In this document: positions 38,156 to 47,004 of the stretch, piece after piece
How the letters are laid out: each line of letters starts with the position of its first letter
Numbering within the stretch: position 1 is the first letter of the stretch
Assembly: GCF_003711105.1 (NCBI RefSeq)
Contig: NZ_CP023865.1
Location: 1 to 64,000 of the forward strand
Reading direction: 5' to 3'
Length of the DNA stretch: 64,000 nucleotides
Source: Actinoplanes teichomyceticus ATCC 31121
Lineage (GTDB): Bacteria; Actinomycetota; Actinomycetes; Mycobacteriales; Micromonosporaceae
Translations under genes and position numbers: made by a program
Notes under the pieces: model-generated
Told to the model about the DNA's origin: nothing
The model's database searches: none
Seen by the model: only the letters and a program-made list of their open reading frames with translations

Positions 38156-39628
38156 ATGGGCAAGGATCTGGCACACGCGGTCTTCTCGTCCGAGGACCGG
38201 ATCCGTTACCGGCAGCGGGTGCGCCGCTGCCTGGACGTGCTGGACGAGCTGCTGGACGCCGACGTGTTCGACCCCGGGACCGGGATGACCGGGCTGGAGA
38301 TCGAGATCAACCTGGTCGACGCGGACGCCGCGCCGACGATGCGCAACGCCGAGCTGCTGGCCGACCTGCGCGACCCGCGATTCCAGGCCGAGCTGGGCCG
38401 GTTCAACATCGAGCTCAACGTCCCACCGCGGCCGATCGCCGGCGGCGGGTTCGGCGCGTTCGAGCAGGACATCCTGGAGGCCCTGCGTACGGCCGGGGAG
38501 CGCGCCGCCAAGACCGACAGCCGCCTGGCCCTGATCGGGATGCTGCCCACGCTCACCCCGGAGCATCTGGTGCTGGCCAACCTGTCGGACAGCGAACGGT
38601 TCCGCGCGCTGAACGACGAGATCGTCGCCGCCCGGGGCGAGCAGTTCGCGGTCGACATCCGTGGCGTGGAGCGGCTGCGCGGCGCGAGCGGCACGATCGT
38701 GCCCGAGGCGGCCTGCACCAGCTGTCAGTTCCACCTGCAGGTGCCACCGGGGGAGTTCGCCGGGCACTGGAACGCGTCGCAGGCGGTGGCGGCCGTGCAG
38801 GTGGCGCTCGGAGCGAACGCGCCCTTCCTGCACGGGCGGCGGCTCTGGGCGGAGACCCGGATCGCGCTGTTCGAGCAGGCCACCGACACCCGGCCGGACG
38901 AGCTGCGGGCCCAGGGCGTACGCCCCCGGGTCTGGTTCGGTGAGCGCTGGATCACCTCGGTCTTCGACCTGTACGAGGAGAACATCCGATTCTTCCCGCC
39001 GCTGCTGCCCGTGCTCGGCGACGAGGACCCGGAGCGGATCCGGGCGGCCGGCGGGATACCGCGCCTGAGCGAGCTCTGCCTGCACAACGGCACCGTCTAC
39101 CGGTGGAACCGGCCGGTCTACGACGTCATGGACGGGCGGCCGCACCTGCGGGTGGAGAACCGGGTGCTGCCGTCCGGGCCGACCGTCGTCGACCTGCTCG
39201 CCAACGCCGCGTTCTACTTCGGAGTGGTGCGCCGGCTCGCCGAGTCGGACCGGCCGGTCTGGTCCCGCCTGGACTTCGCGACCGCGGCCGCGAACTTCCG
39301 GGCCGCGGCACGGCACGGGCTGGACGCCACGGTGCACTGGCCGGGGCTGGGCGAGGTGGGCGTCGCCGAGCTGACTCTGGAGACCCTGTTGCCGATGGCG
39401 TACCAGGGGCTGGACCGCTTCGGTGTGCACCCGGCCGAGCGGGACCGGCTGCTCGGCGTCATCGAGGGGCGCTGCCGCACCGGGCGCAACGGGGCGACCT
39501 GGCAGACCGCCGCGGTCGCCGCGGCCGAGTGCCGGGGGCTGTCCCGCGCCGCCGCGCTGCGCGAGATGACCCGCCGCTATCTCGACCTGCAGCAGCTCAA
39601 CGAGCCGGTGCACACCTGGCCCGGGTGA
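38156..39628 (+). CDS. GCS2-family glutamate-cysteine ligase-like protein
   Basis: 490 residues of the carboxylate-amine ligase fold: GMTGLEIEINLVD near the N terminus (metal/ATP-binding Glu pair), FNIELNVPPRPI, and SCQFHLQVPP in the middle. Such enzymes join glutamate to an amine. Which amine is unknown, and mycothiol-making actinobacteria do not need glutathione. GGGAGG precedes ATG 38156 by four bases, which is preferred over 38081. It is flanked by a terminator and a convergent membrane gene. Confidence 0.85.
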   Translation: MGKDLAHAVFSSEDRIRYRQRVRRCLDVLDELLDADVFDPGTGMTGLEIEINLVDADAAPTMRNAELLADLRDPRFQAELGRFNIELNVPPRPIAGGGFGAFEQDILEALRTAGERAAKTDSRLALIGMLPTLTPEHLVLANLSDSERFRALNDEIVAARGEQFAVDIRGVERLRGASGTIVPEAACTSCQFHLQVPPGEFAGHWNASQAVAAVQVALGANAPFLHGRRLWAETRIALFEQATDTRPDELRAQGVRPRVWFGERWITSVFDLYEENIRFFPPLLPVLGDEDPERIRAAGGIPRLSELCLHNGTVYRWNRPVYDVMDGRPHLRVENRVLPSGPTVVDLLANAAFYFGVVRRLAESDRPVWSRLDFATAAANFRAAARHGLDATVHWPGLGEVGVAELTLETLLPMAYQGLDRFGVHPAERDRLLGVIEGRCRTGRNGATWQTAAVAAAECRGLSRAAALREMTRRYLDLQQLNEPVHTWPG

Positions 39629-39634
39629 CCGGCG

Positions 39635-40984
39635 TCAGTCCGGCGGGTTGATGCGTGCCACCGTGGGGTTGGCCGGCGGCGGGGTGATCGTGGAACGGGT
39701 GGCGGAGTCCTTGCGTGCCGCGGCGCGCTTGGCGGGGTTCCGGCCGCGGCGGGCGGCCGCGGCGATCTCCGGATCGGCAGCGACCGGGGGTGCTGCCGCC
39801 TCGGTGTCGCCGGTCCGGGGCGGTGCGCCGGAGCCGCCGCTCACGGCCGCCGTCGGTCCCCCCGTCCCCGGTGCCGCCGCCGGGTCGGCCTTCGCCGCCG
39901 CCGGACCCGCCTTCGCCGCGGCTGCCGGGTCCGCTTTCGGCGCCGGTGCCTTCGCTGCCGGTGTGCTCGCCGCCGGAGTCGTGGTTGCCGGTGCGCTCGG
40001 TGCCGGTGCCGCCGCTGCGGCCGGGTCCTGCGACGGCCCGGATGTCTCCGATGCCGGTGCGCCGGCCGCCGCCGGGCCGCCCGGCGGGGGCGCCGGTGCC
40101 GGACCGCCCGACCCGTGGCGGTCGCGTCGAGCCCGGGCCAGCGAGACGGTCAGGGCGGAGCCGGCCAGGCCGGCGAGAACGGCGTACGGGGCGATCAGGT
40201 ACGCCGACGGCAACGCGCCCGCCGCCTCGGTGAGCAGCGGAGCCAGGGCCAGGAACGAGACGGCGACCAGCAGCGGGCCGACCGCGCCCGAGGTGGCGGC
40301 GCCGAGCCCGAGGTCGCCGCGGCGGGTGGCCGGCCACGCCAGCAGCAGGCCGATCACGAACGCGGCGACCAGGGTGAGGGCGGCGCTGGGCCAGTAGATG
40401 CCGCCGTACCGGATCGGGTTGTCCGCCTCGGCGAACTGCCAGCTGGTCAGGTACGTCGCCACGTCCCGGCCGGTGGCCAGCTCGGCGACCACGCCGGCGA
40501 CGGCCAGCGCCCAGAGCCAGGCCGCGGTGCCCAGCAGGTTCGCCGCGGCCGGGCCGGAGGAGATCGCCCAGAACGCCACCACGACACCGGTGACCAGGCC
40601 GATCAGGGCGTAGCCGACGGCCACCAACTGCGGGGAGAGGGTGTCGGTCCGGACCGCCGAGCGGGCCGGCAGCGCGACCAGCGCGACCGAGACCAGCGCG
40701 CCCAGCGCCGCCGCGGCGGCCAGGGCGAAGCGCCGGAGAGCCTGCCAGCGCCCGGAACGGTCGGCGCGCAGCCGGCCGGCGAGCACCGCGCCGAGCACGG
40801 TCGCGCTGGCGGTGATCCAGGTCGCCCAGCCGAGGCTGCTCAGCCACGTGCTGTCCGAGGCGGTCACGGTGGCCGGCCAGGCGATGACGCCGAGGCCGTA
40901 GCCCAGACCCAGTTGCGCGGCGGCGGCGCCGGCGGCGATTCCGGCTGCCGCGCCGGCCTGTGCTGTCCAGCCCTTGTCGGCCAT
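39635..40984 (-). CDS. Polytopic membrane protein with disordered Ala/Pro tail
   Basis: 449 residues. Residues 1-300 contain about eight to nine hydrophobic segments, for example WATWITASATVLGAVLAGRL, ALAAAAALGALVSVALVALP and LVAAFVIGLLLAWPA. Residues 300-449 are Ala/Pro/Lys-rich and end NPTVARINPPD. I do not recognise the family. The start MADKGWTAQAG at 40984 lacks a Shine-Dalgarno and may be leaderless. It is convergent with the GCS2 gene (6-bp gap) and divergent from the PASTA gene. Confidence 0.78.
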   Translation of the reverse strand: MADKGWTAQAGAAAGIAAGAAAAQLGLGYGLGVIAWPATVTASDSTWLSSLGWATWITASATVLGAVLAGRLRADRSGRWQALRRFALAAAAALGALVSVALVALPARSAVRTDTLSPQLVAVGYALIGLVTGVVVAFWAISSGPAAANLLGTAAWLWALAVAGVVAELATGRDVATYLTSWQFAEADNPIRYGGIYWPSAALTLVAAFVIGLLLAWPATRRGDLGLGAATSGAVGPLLVAVSFLALAPLLTEAAGALPSAYLIAPYAVLAGLAGSALTVSLARARRDRHGSGGPAPAPPPGGPAAAGAPASETSGPSQDPAAAAAPAPSAPATTTPAASTPAAKAPAPKADPAAAAKAGPAAAKADPAAAPGTGGPTAAVSGGSGAPPRTGDTEAAAPPVAADPEIAAAARRGRNPAKRAAARKDSATRSTITPPPANPTVARINPPD

Positions 40985-41133
40985 GCCGCGCACTGTACTG
41001 GCCGGCGCCGATGTCCGCGACAGGCGCATCCTGGCCGGACGCCCGATCGCGTTGCGTGCGCTGCGCCGCGGTCGGCCGCACGATTGGATACGTTGACGCT
41101 GGGACGATCGTGGGTGTGCCGGAGGGGGGCGAG

Positions 41134-41943
41134 ATGCCGGACGAGCACGGGCCGGGCCGGGACGCCGATGCGACGCGGCCGGACGCGACGCGACCGATGC
41201 CGGCGGCGGACGACACCGTCGCCGACGAGACCGTGGTACGGGGGAATCAGCCATCCGGGCGTACCCGGCCGGGGGACGATCCGGTCGCCGCGACCCGGCC
41301 GATGGCGCCGGTCGGCGGCCGGGACCCGGATCCGCGTGACGCCGACGACGGCGCGTGGACCGGACGCGCCGCGGTCCGGCCACCCCGGCCGGAGGAGACC
41401 CGGTACGACCAGGACGCCTGGACGGCGGCCGGATCCCGGGAGGAGCCGTCCGGCCGCTGGTGGATGCCGATCGTGGTGGGTGTCGTGGGGCTGGTCCTGC
41501 TCGCCCTGCTCGGCTTCGGCATCTACCTGGTCGTGCAGAACTCCGGGTCCGATGTGGACGAGCCCTCGCCGACCCCGGCGCAGACGCGTACCGTCACGCG
41601 GACCACCGCCGGCACCCCACCGACCACCACGCCCACCACCGCGCCGACGGTGAGCACCGTGCCGACCACCGAGCCGACCGTCACCGAGGCGCTCGTGCCG
41701 GCGCTGCGCGGGATGCCGCTGGCCGACGCGCAGGCCGCGCTGGACCGTTCCGGCCTCGGATATCGGGTGATCTACCGGGCCGGCTACGCGGAACCGGGCA
41801 CGGTGATCGACAGCGATCCGGCGGAGGGTCAGGCGGTTCCCCCGGACACCCGGGTCACCCTCGTCGTCGCGGCCGAGCGGGCCGGTGGCCCGGCCACGAC
41901 GACGACGGCGCCGGCCGCCACCGCCGAGCCCGGCGAGGACTGA
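41134..41943 (+). CDS. Single-pass membrane protein with one extracellular PASTA domain
   Basis: 269 residues. A disordered cytoplasmic N terminus (1-108) carries repeated ATRPDATRP segments. One membrane helix (about 109-133, IVVGVVGLVLLALLGFGIYL) and a Thr/Pro-rich stalk follow. A PASTA domain lies at about 187-247 (LVPALRGMPLADAQAALDRS and GTVIDSDPAEGQAVPPDTRV). PASTA domains bind muropeptides or lipid II. There is no kinase domain, so it may be a substrate or partner of PknB. GGAGG lies 8 bases before the ATG. Confidence 0.85.
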   Translation: MPDEHGPGRDADATRPDATRPMPAADDTVADETVVRGNQPSGRTRPGDDPVAATRPMAPVGGRDPDPRDADDGAWTGRAAVRPPRPEETRYDQDAWTAAGSREEPSGRWWMPIVVGVVGLVLLALLGFGIYLVVQNSGSDVDEPSPTPAQTRTVTRTTAGTPPTTTPTTAPTVSTVPTTEPTVTEALVPALRGMPLADAQAALDRSGLGYRVIYRAGYAEPGTVIDSDPAEGQAVPPDTRVTLVVAAERAGGPATTTTAPAATAEPGED

Positions 41944-41967
41944 GGAGCCGCTCGCCGTCGGGTCGGC

Positions 41968-42270
41968 TCAGCGATGGGTGCGAGCCGATCGGGCGGGCGC
42001 CACGTTCGGGCGCGCGGCCGGCTGCCGGCCGTTGCGGGCCCGCGGGTCCGGGGCCTTGCCGACCGATCGCAAGCCGTTGATCTGCACGAAGATGGAGCGG
42101 CGTTCCACGGCGTCGCCGGCTGAGTTGAGCTCGTAACCGTCGAGCCAGACCCAGCCCTCGTACGTCGGCCAGTCGTGAACCCGGATGACCCGGAAGAGCA
42201 TCGGTGATGCGAATTGAACGCTCGCCGCCTTCGTCACGTGGATGACATCACCGGACCGAGGAAGAAGCAC
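41968..42270 (-). CDS. Conserved small actinobacterial protein, unknown function
   Basis: 100 residues starting LLPRSGDVIHVTKAASVQFA. The core SPMLFRVIRVHDWPTYEGW and VWLDGYELNSAGDAVERRSIF looks strongly conserved and beta-rich, followed by a basic disordered tail. GTG 42270 is clear because AGGAG sits exactly five bases upstream. An in-frame ATG at 42357 has no such site. I recognise the pattern as recurrent in actinobacteria but know no function. Confidence 0.75.
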   Translation of the reverse strand: MLLPRSGDVIHVTKAASVQFASPMLFRVIRVHDWPTYEGWVWLDGYELNSAGDAVERRSIFVQINGLRSVGKAPDPRARNGRQPAARPNVAPARSARTHR

Positions 42271-42949
42271 GTCATCTCCTGCCCTGAGACTCGTTGCCTG
42301 ATGGTTTTGCTGGATGGACTTGTGACACAGATGCACCAGTCTGCCCGGCTCATGCACCTTTGCAACCCTTTGACGATGCCAACCATCGAAGGATGTTGCA
42401 GAACGTCACCATCGCCGATCCCGCCACCCAGGTCTCGGGAGGAAGTCCAAGAGGGACCCCCGGTGGCTCGGCACCCCGTGTCGGACGTCGTTTTGGTGTG
42501 TTGCGTCGGACTTACCCGCATCACGCAAGAACGCTACGTGATGCAAGCCATACGGAAAGATTGCACCACCAGTGTCGTCGATGCAAGTTGCAGGTCCTCC
42601 TTCCGTGATCCTCCGTGATCACGGCGTGCTGCCGGATGAGGGCCGTACTTTCGCAGGTGAGACCGTTGTGCAGAAAAATCGCCGCATGATCCACAATGCT
42701 TAGAGCATTACGGACATTTTCTCCGAAACGCCGACAATCACTGTTTAATCGTGGCTGGCCTGCCGAGACTCAACTTGCCCGATGGGACTACCCCGAACGG
42801 AGAACCCCGATCGGGTCAACGCGTCCCGGCGCACCGGTCGTCGTTACTGGATGCGAGAACGGTCCCGTCGATCCCCGGCGCAGCTCGACGGAACCCGGAC
42901 GGGACCGTCCGGACCGCCGGGGCCGGCACACCCTGACAGGAGAGCCATC
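42271..42949. other. Intergenic region of about 680 bp, partly A/T-rich
   Basis: Lower GC than average, especially 42640-42760 (for example GCAGAAAAATCGCCGC and ACTGTTTAATCGTGG). It is likely the regulatory region between two divergent genes. Open frames here lack domains. The helix-turn-helix gene that usually precedes a DUF397 gene is absent. Confidence 0.45.
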
Positions 42950-43174
42950 GTGGAAATCGAGGTCAAAGGTCTTCGGGTCGACCTGAGCGACGCCCAGTGG
43001 TTCAAGAGCACCCGCAGCGGCGCGGACAGCGACAACTGCGTCGAGGTCGCCTTCGTCGGTGAGGCCATCGCGGTGCGGGACTCCAAGAGCCCGTCCGGCC
43101 CCGCCCTGATCTTCACCGCGGCCGAGTGGGACGCCTTCGTCGGCGGCGCCAAGGACGGCGAGTTCGACCTCTGA
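42950..43174 (+). CDS. DUF397 domain protein
   Basis: 74 residues. The DUF397 pattern is complete: LSDAQWFKSTRSGADSDNCV, EVAFVGEAIAVRDSKSPSGP, then ALIFTAAEWDAFVGGAKDGE and FDL. These small proteins usually pair with XRE/DUF5753 regulators in morphology and antibiotic control in streptomycetes. The start is GTG 42950 with AGGAGAG six bases upstream. No partner regulator is adjacent. Confidence 0.9.
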   Translation: MEIEVKGLRVDLSDAQWFKSTRSGADSDNCVEVAFVGEAIAVRDSKSPSGPALIFTAAEWDAFVGGAKDGEFDL

Positions 43175-43354
43175 GGCGGCGGTCGATGTCCGCAGCCCAT
43201 CGTGGCCGACGCGCTCGCCCGCGTCGGGCGTCGTCGGTGGGCATCTGCCGCGATTCACCGTCGCCAGGTGCGACGCGCCTCGTTGAACGTTCCAAGCGCT
43301 GACCGGACCGCGCCGACGGGCCGGGACGGATCTTCAACGAGGCAAGGCAGTGAG

Positions 43355-43810
43355 ATGACCATTGGTTCGGACAACCTCAGCAACGGCCCGTCGACGGCAC
43401 AGGACCGGTTCAGCGGGGGCGTGAGCGCGTACCGCCAGGGCCGACGGGAGGTGCTGAGCGGAGACCACGGCGACGGCGAATTCCTGTCCCGTGGCGGGAC
43501 CGGTCTGCCGACCCGCTCCCCGGGGCGCTCCCACAGCATCGAGCCGACGAGCGCGCTGGACCGGGCGTCCGGTCTGCCCCCGCTGGAGCTGCAGGGGCTG
43601 ACCGAGCCGGTGTTCGCCACACCGGCCTGGAGGGACAGCGCGCCGCCGGACACGTCGATGGCCGACCACCCGCTGCTGCGGGGTCTGCTGATGGAGTTGC
43701 CGGCGCGCGGCACGCTGCCGCAGTCGGAGTGGCTGGACCGGTGGTTCGAGGCGGCAAGGTCGATCCTGGAGCTTCTCTACGTCCAGGAGGCGAAGAAGCA
43801 GGCGCACTGA
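43355..43810 (+). CDS. Uncharacterised protein downstream of the DUF397 gene
   Basis: 151 residues starting MTIGSDNLSNGPS. The N-terminal 70 residues are Gly/Ser/Arg-rich and disordered. The C-terminal half (LLRGLLMELPARGTLPQSEW, LDRWFEAARSILELLYVQEA) is helical and amphipathic. There is no membrane segment and no recognised family. The Shine-Dalgarno is weak (AAGG). Being 180 bp after the DUF397 gene on the same strand, it could share its control. Confidence 0.65.
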   Translation: MTIGSDNLSNGPSTAQDRFSGGVSAYRQGRREVLSGDHGDGEFLSRGGTGLPTRSPGRSHSIEPTSALDRASGLPPLELQGLTEPVFATPAWRDSAPPDTSMADHPLLRGLLMELPARGTLPQSEWLDRWFEAARSILELLYVQEAKKQAH

Positions 43811-43901
43811 CCGGGGCTCGCAGACCCGCGCCGGTCAGCGTGCCCCGCTCGCCCACCCCCTGCGCCGGTCAGCGAACCTTGGCTCGCACACCTGGGGCCG
43901 G

Positions 43902-44525
43902 TCAGCGAACCCCGGCCCGGATCCGCGCCCGGTCTAGCGGCGCCATCACCAGCGGGGCCAGGCGGCCGTGCCGCAGAGCGGCGCGGATGCCGATCACCGC
44001 GACCGCCACGGCCACCAGCGCGATTGCCGCCGCGGTGAAGCCGGAGCCGGCCGGCACGTCCAGGCCGGGCCGGTCCACCAGGCCCGCGGCCAGCGGCAGC
44101 CCGACCACCGCGGCCAATCCGGTGATCTGCAGCGGGGCGCTGATCAGCGGATGCGCCGCGGCGGCCCGCAGACCGGGCGGCACGGGCGCCAGCGGGGCGG
44201 TCGCGAAGGCGCCCGCGCCGTGGCGCACCCGGCTCAGTCTGCGTACCCCCGCGGTGAGCACGACCAGTGCCGGAACGGCCGGCAGCAGGGCCGCCGCCGG
44301 CGCCGCCGAGACGCCCGGCATCAGGCCGGCGACCACCGGCACCGCGGCGAACACGGCCGTGCCGGCGCCGACCAGGGCGGCGAGCAGCCGGGCGCGGCGG
44401 CGCATCAGGAGCGCGGTGCCGGCGCTCGGAAGGCCGTCGGCCAGCAGCCCGGCGGCGAGCCACAGCGCGGCGAGAAGGCCGATCAGAATCACGTCCACAG
44501 CGGTGTCCACATCGACAGCGTTCAC
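43902..44525 (-). CDS. Small polytopic membrane protein
   Basis: 207 residues, Ala/Leu/Val-rich, with about five to six hydrophobic segments, for example VILIGLLAALWLAAGLLA, LLAALVGAGTAVFAAVPVV, ALLPAVPALVVLTAG and AAIALVAVAVAVIGI. No family is recognised. GTG 44525 starts MNAVDVDTAVDV, and a later GTG in VDVILIG is possible. A GCCGGTCAGCG repeat occurs three times in the 90-bp gap to the convergent gene at 43810. Confidence 0.65.
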   Translation of the reverse strand: MNAVDVDTAVDVILIGLLAALWLAAGLLADGLPSAGTALLMRRRARLLAALVGAGTAVFAAVPVVAGLMPGVSAAPAAALLPAVPALVVLTAGVRRLSRVRHGAGAFATAPLAPVPPGLRAAAAHPLISAPLQITGLAAVVGLPLAAGLVDRPGLDVPAGSGFTAAAIALVAVAVAVIGIRAALRHGRLAPLVMAPLDRARIRAGVR

Positions 44526-44746
44526 CTGCCGCGCACGCGGCGAAACCGGGATATGCCCCCACCGGCGACCCGTAGGGGTCGGTTCGTGACGATGGGTGTC
44601 CGGGCGATCCCGGAGGGTTCCCGCTCCGGTGCCCTAAGTGGACAAACCGGTGTCCCGGAGTGTGACCTATCCCGCACTGTCGGCTGACGGATGGCGCTTC
44701 CGTCCCGAAAGATCATCCATGCCCGAAGGCGCGGATGACCGCAAAG

Positions 44747-45577
44747 TCACACCGCGAAGCCGCGCACCGGCTCGTTGGTCGCCGCGGCCGGAGTGGCCTT
44801 CCACAGCCCCGTCTTCTGTGCCAGGAGCCGGCTCAGGTAGGCCGGGTTCAGCAGGAGGTACCGCTTCCACAGGCGCTTGGGCTCCAGCCCCAGCCGCCAC
44901 AGCCACTCCAGCGCGTACTTCTGCATCCACGCGGGCGGGTTCTTCAGCAGCCCGGCGTGGTAGTCGAACGCGGCGCCCACGGCCAGCAGCGGCATGTCCA
45001 GCAGCGGCCGCATCGCGTAGGTGAAGACCTCCTGCCGGGGGCAGCCGAGCCCGACCAGCACGAGGCGCGCGCCGGACGCCTTGATGCGCTCGGCGATGGC
45101 GACCTCCTCACCCGGTTGCGCCCCGCGGAACTTGGACGCCTCCACCCCGGCGATCTTCAGTGCCGGGAACATCTCCCGCAACGCCGGCACCAGGCGGTCC
45201 AGCGTCGGCTGGGTCGACCCGTACAGATAGATCGGCAGCCCCTCGGCGGCGGCCCGCTCGACCACCTTGAGGGTCAGCGTCGGCCCGTAGACGCGGTCGG
45301 CCAGCGCGGCTCCGTGCAGCAGGTTCAGCGCCCAGCGGACCGGCTGGCCGTCCGGTGTCACCAGATCGAAGGAGTTCAGCCGGGCCTCGTGCGCGCGGTC
45401 CTGCACCCCGGTCATGACCCCGTGCACGGCGAGCGCGGTGACCGCGTACGGCCGGCCCTCCCGGGCCGCCGCGATGATCCGCTCGGTGGCCGACGCGTAG
45501 TCCGTCGCGTCGACCAGCACCCCAAGCACGTTGCGCTTCCCCTGGTCAACCCCAGCAGGCACAGCGACCACGCTCAC
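44747..45577 (-). CDS. WecG/TagA/CpsF-family glycosyltransferase (GT26)
   Basis: 276 residues, the usual length. Transfers N-acetylmannosamine-type sugars to a lipid-linked acceptor in wall or capsule polymer synthesis. Family blocks: NVLGVLVDATDYASATERII, TPDGQPVRWALNLLHG (start of the active-site Asp region), YLYGSTQPTLDRLVPALRE and LVLVGLGCPRQEVF. The C-terminal arginine/aromatic-rich helix (WMQKYALEWLWRLGLEPKRL) is the membrane-associating region. The start is GTG 45577. No other polymer genes lie beside it, so the polymer is unknown. Confidence 0.92.
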   Translation of the reverse strand: MSVVAVPAGVDQGKRNVLGVLVDATDYASATERIIAAAREGRPYAVTALAVHGVMTGVQDRAHEARLNSFDLVTPDGQPVRWALNLLHGAALADRVYGPTLTLKVVERAAAEGLPIYLYGSTQPTLDRLVPALREMFPALKIAGVEASKFRGAQPGEEVAIAERIKASGARLVLVGLGCPRQEVFTYAMRPLLDMPLLAVGAAFDYHAGLLKNPPAWMQKYALEWLWRLGLEPKRLWKRYLLLNPAYLSRLLAQKTGLWKATPAAATNEPVRGFAV

Positions 45578-45798
45578 ACCCCACGCTCAGACGGAAATCT
45601 CGACGTCGACAGGCGGGCGAGCATACCGCCGCGCCACCCTTCTGCCCGCGCTGACGTCACCGAATCCCGAACCTCGTCCGTAAAAGGGATCAAGCGGGCC
45701 CGTTCCCCCGCCGTCGTGACGTGCAGCACTTGCTCAACCACTTCCACAACCACCGTAACGTGGGGTTTCCGGAGGTGCGCTTGCGGGCAGAACCAGAA

Positions 45799-45832
45799 GA
45801 AGCCCCCGGCCCGCTTGCGCGGACCGGAGGCT
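45799..45832 (-). terminator. Intrinsic terminator of tRNA-Leu
   Basis: Read on the minus strand, a 14-bp stem with two wobble pairs (AGCCTCCGGTCCGC/GCGGGCCGGGGGCT) has a GCAA tetraloop and a TTCTTCT tail. It lies 13 bases after the tRNA 3' end. Confidence 0.88.
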
Positions 45833-45844
45833 CCCGGTTGCTCG

Positions 45845-45927
45845 TGGGGATGGGGGGAGTTGAACCCCCACGTCCTTTCGGACACACGGACCTGAACCGT
45901 GCGCGTCTGCCATTCCGCCACATCCCC
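45845..45927 (-). tRNA. tRNA-Leu (CAG)
   Basis: 83 bases, class II with a long variable arm. The acceptor GGGGATG pairs with CATCCCC. Anticodon stem CACGG/CCGTG has loop TTCAGGT, so the anticodon is CAG. The variable arm is GTGTCCGAAAGGAC-like, and the T loop is GTTCAAC-type. CCA is not encoded. Confidence 0.96.
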
Positions 45928-46237
45928 ATGTGACTTGGTCCCTGGAATCATATAACTGACCTCAGTGACCTCTGAAACCGGCCCCGCGGGCCTGTTTCTG
46001 GTTACTACCCGCGACAGACTACGCTGTCGCTCGTAGTTATCGAGAGCGGCACCAAGCAAGTACTAGTACTAGCTTGGTAGCAGTACTAGCGAGTTGATAT
46101 CGCCCCGCGACGGAGGAAACACTAGCACGGCGTCGAGGGGCGTCATACGAGGGTCAGAAGTGCCGGCTGCTCTTGGGCCACGGATGCGCAAGCGGCCGCC
46201 GGATACCATCATGTCCTCGGAACCCGAGGAGGAGCCG
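45928..46237. promoter_or_regulatory. Upstream region of the fhaA-pknB operon
   Basis: 310 bp between the tRNA gene and fhaA. It holds the AGTACTAG repeat cluster listed separately. No gene is seen. The operon promoter should lie here; the open frame from 46094 extends fhaA but lacks a ribosome site. Confidence 0.5.
46059..46090. repeat. Three AGTACTAG repeats upstream of fhaA
   Basis: AGTACTAG occurs at 46059, 46065 (overlapping) and 46082. Each contains the palindrome AGTACT, and CTAGTACTAG is itself nearly symmetric. Low-GC 8-mers repeated three times in 32 bp in a high-GC genome suggest an operator. The binding protein is unknown. Confidence 0.6.
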
Positions 46238-46999
46238 GTGAGCGTGCTGCAGCGCTTTGAGAAGCGATTGGAAGGCCTTGTCGAGGGGGCCTTCGCGAAG
46301 GTCTTCAAGGGTGTCGTCCACCCTGTGGAGATCCTGAATGCCATGCAGCGGGAGGCCGAGGCGCACAAGGCCATCCTTGCCGGTGGCCGCACCCTCGTGC
46401 CCAACCGCTACGTGATCGACCTTTCGCCGTACGACCACGGCCGGCTGGCGCCGTACGCCGCCGCGCTGGCCCAGGAGCTGGCGCAGTCCCAGGCCGAGTT
46501 CATCGGCGAGCAGGCCTGGACGGTCTACGGCGACGTGATCGTCGAGATCGAGCGCGGCGACGGCCTGGACACCGGCATGTTCCGGGTCACCGCGGAGGTG
46601 TACACCGGTGGCGAGGTCGCCCCGGTGCAGCAGCCGGCCTACGACGCCGGCCCGCAGTACTCGCCGTACGACCAGCACGGTGGCGGCTACCCGCCGCACG
46701 GCGGCCACGGCGGCCCGCGCAGCGTCGGGCTGGTCTCCGGCGACGGCCGGACCTACCCGCTGCAGATGGGCTCGACCGTGATCGGCCGTGGCGACCAGGC
46801 GAACCTGCGCCTGCCGGACGTCGGCATCTCGCGCCGGCACGCGCGGCTGGACTACGACGGCAACCAGGTGGTGCTGACCGACCTCGGCTCGACGAACGGG
46901 ACGATGGTCAACGGACAGCGGGTGTCCGCCGTGGCGCTGAACCCGGGCGACATGATCCAGCTCGGCACGACCACGCTGACCTTCCGAGTGGACGGCTAG
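46238..46999 (+). CDS. fhaA: FhaA: DUF3662 plus FHA domain protein
   Basis: 253 residues. The N-terminal DUF3662 domain (about 1-125) starts VLQRFEKRLEGLVEGAFAKV. A Gly/Tyr/His-rich linker and a C-terminal FHA domain (about 165-253) follow, with IGRGDQANLRLPDVGISRRH and DLGSTNGTMVN, the phosphothreonine-binding loops. In mycobacteria FhaA binds phosphorylated PknB and the MviN pseudokinase domain and acts in wall synthesis. GTG 46238 is fixed by AGGAGGAG just upstream. It is first in the operon. Confidence 0.94.
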   Translation: MSVLQRFEKRLEGLVEGAFAKVFKGVVHPVEILNAMQREAEAHKAILAGGRTLVPNRYVIDLSPYDHGRLAPYAAALAQELAQSQAEFIGEQAWTVYGDVIVEIERGDGLDTGMFRVTAEVYTGGEVAPVQQPAYDAGPQYSPYDQHGGGYPPHGGHGGPRSVGLVSGDGRTYPLQMGSTVIGRGDQANLRLPDVGISRRHARLDYDGNQVVLTDLGSTNGTMVNGQRVSAVALNPGDMIQLGTTTLTFRVDG

Positions 47000-47004
47000 C
47001 GGCC

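Noticed and set aside
45690..45929. Short open frame over tRNA-Leu
   Set aside because: Covers the tRNA and its terminator; the sequence is explained by these.
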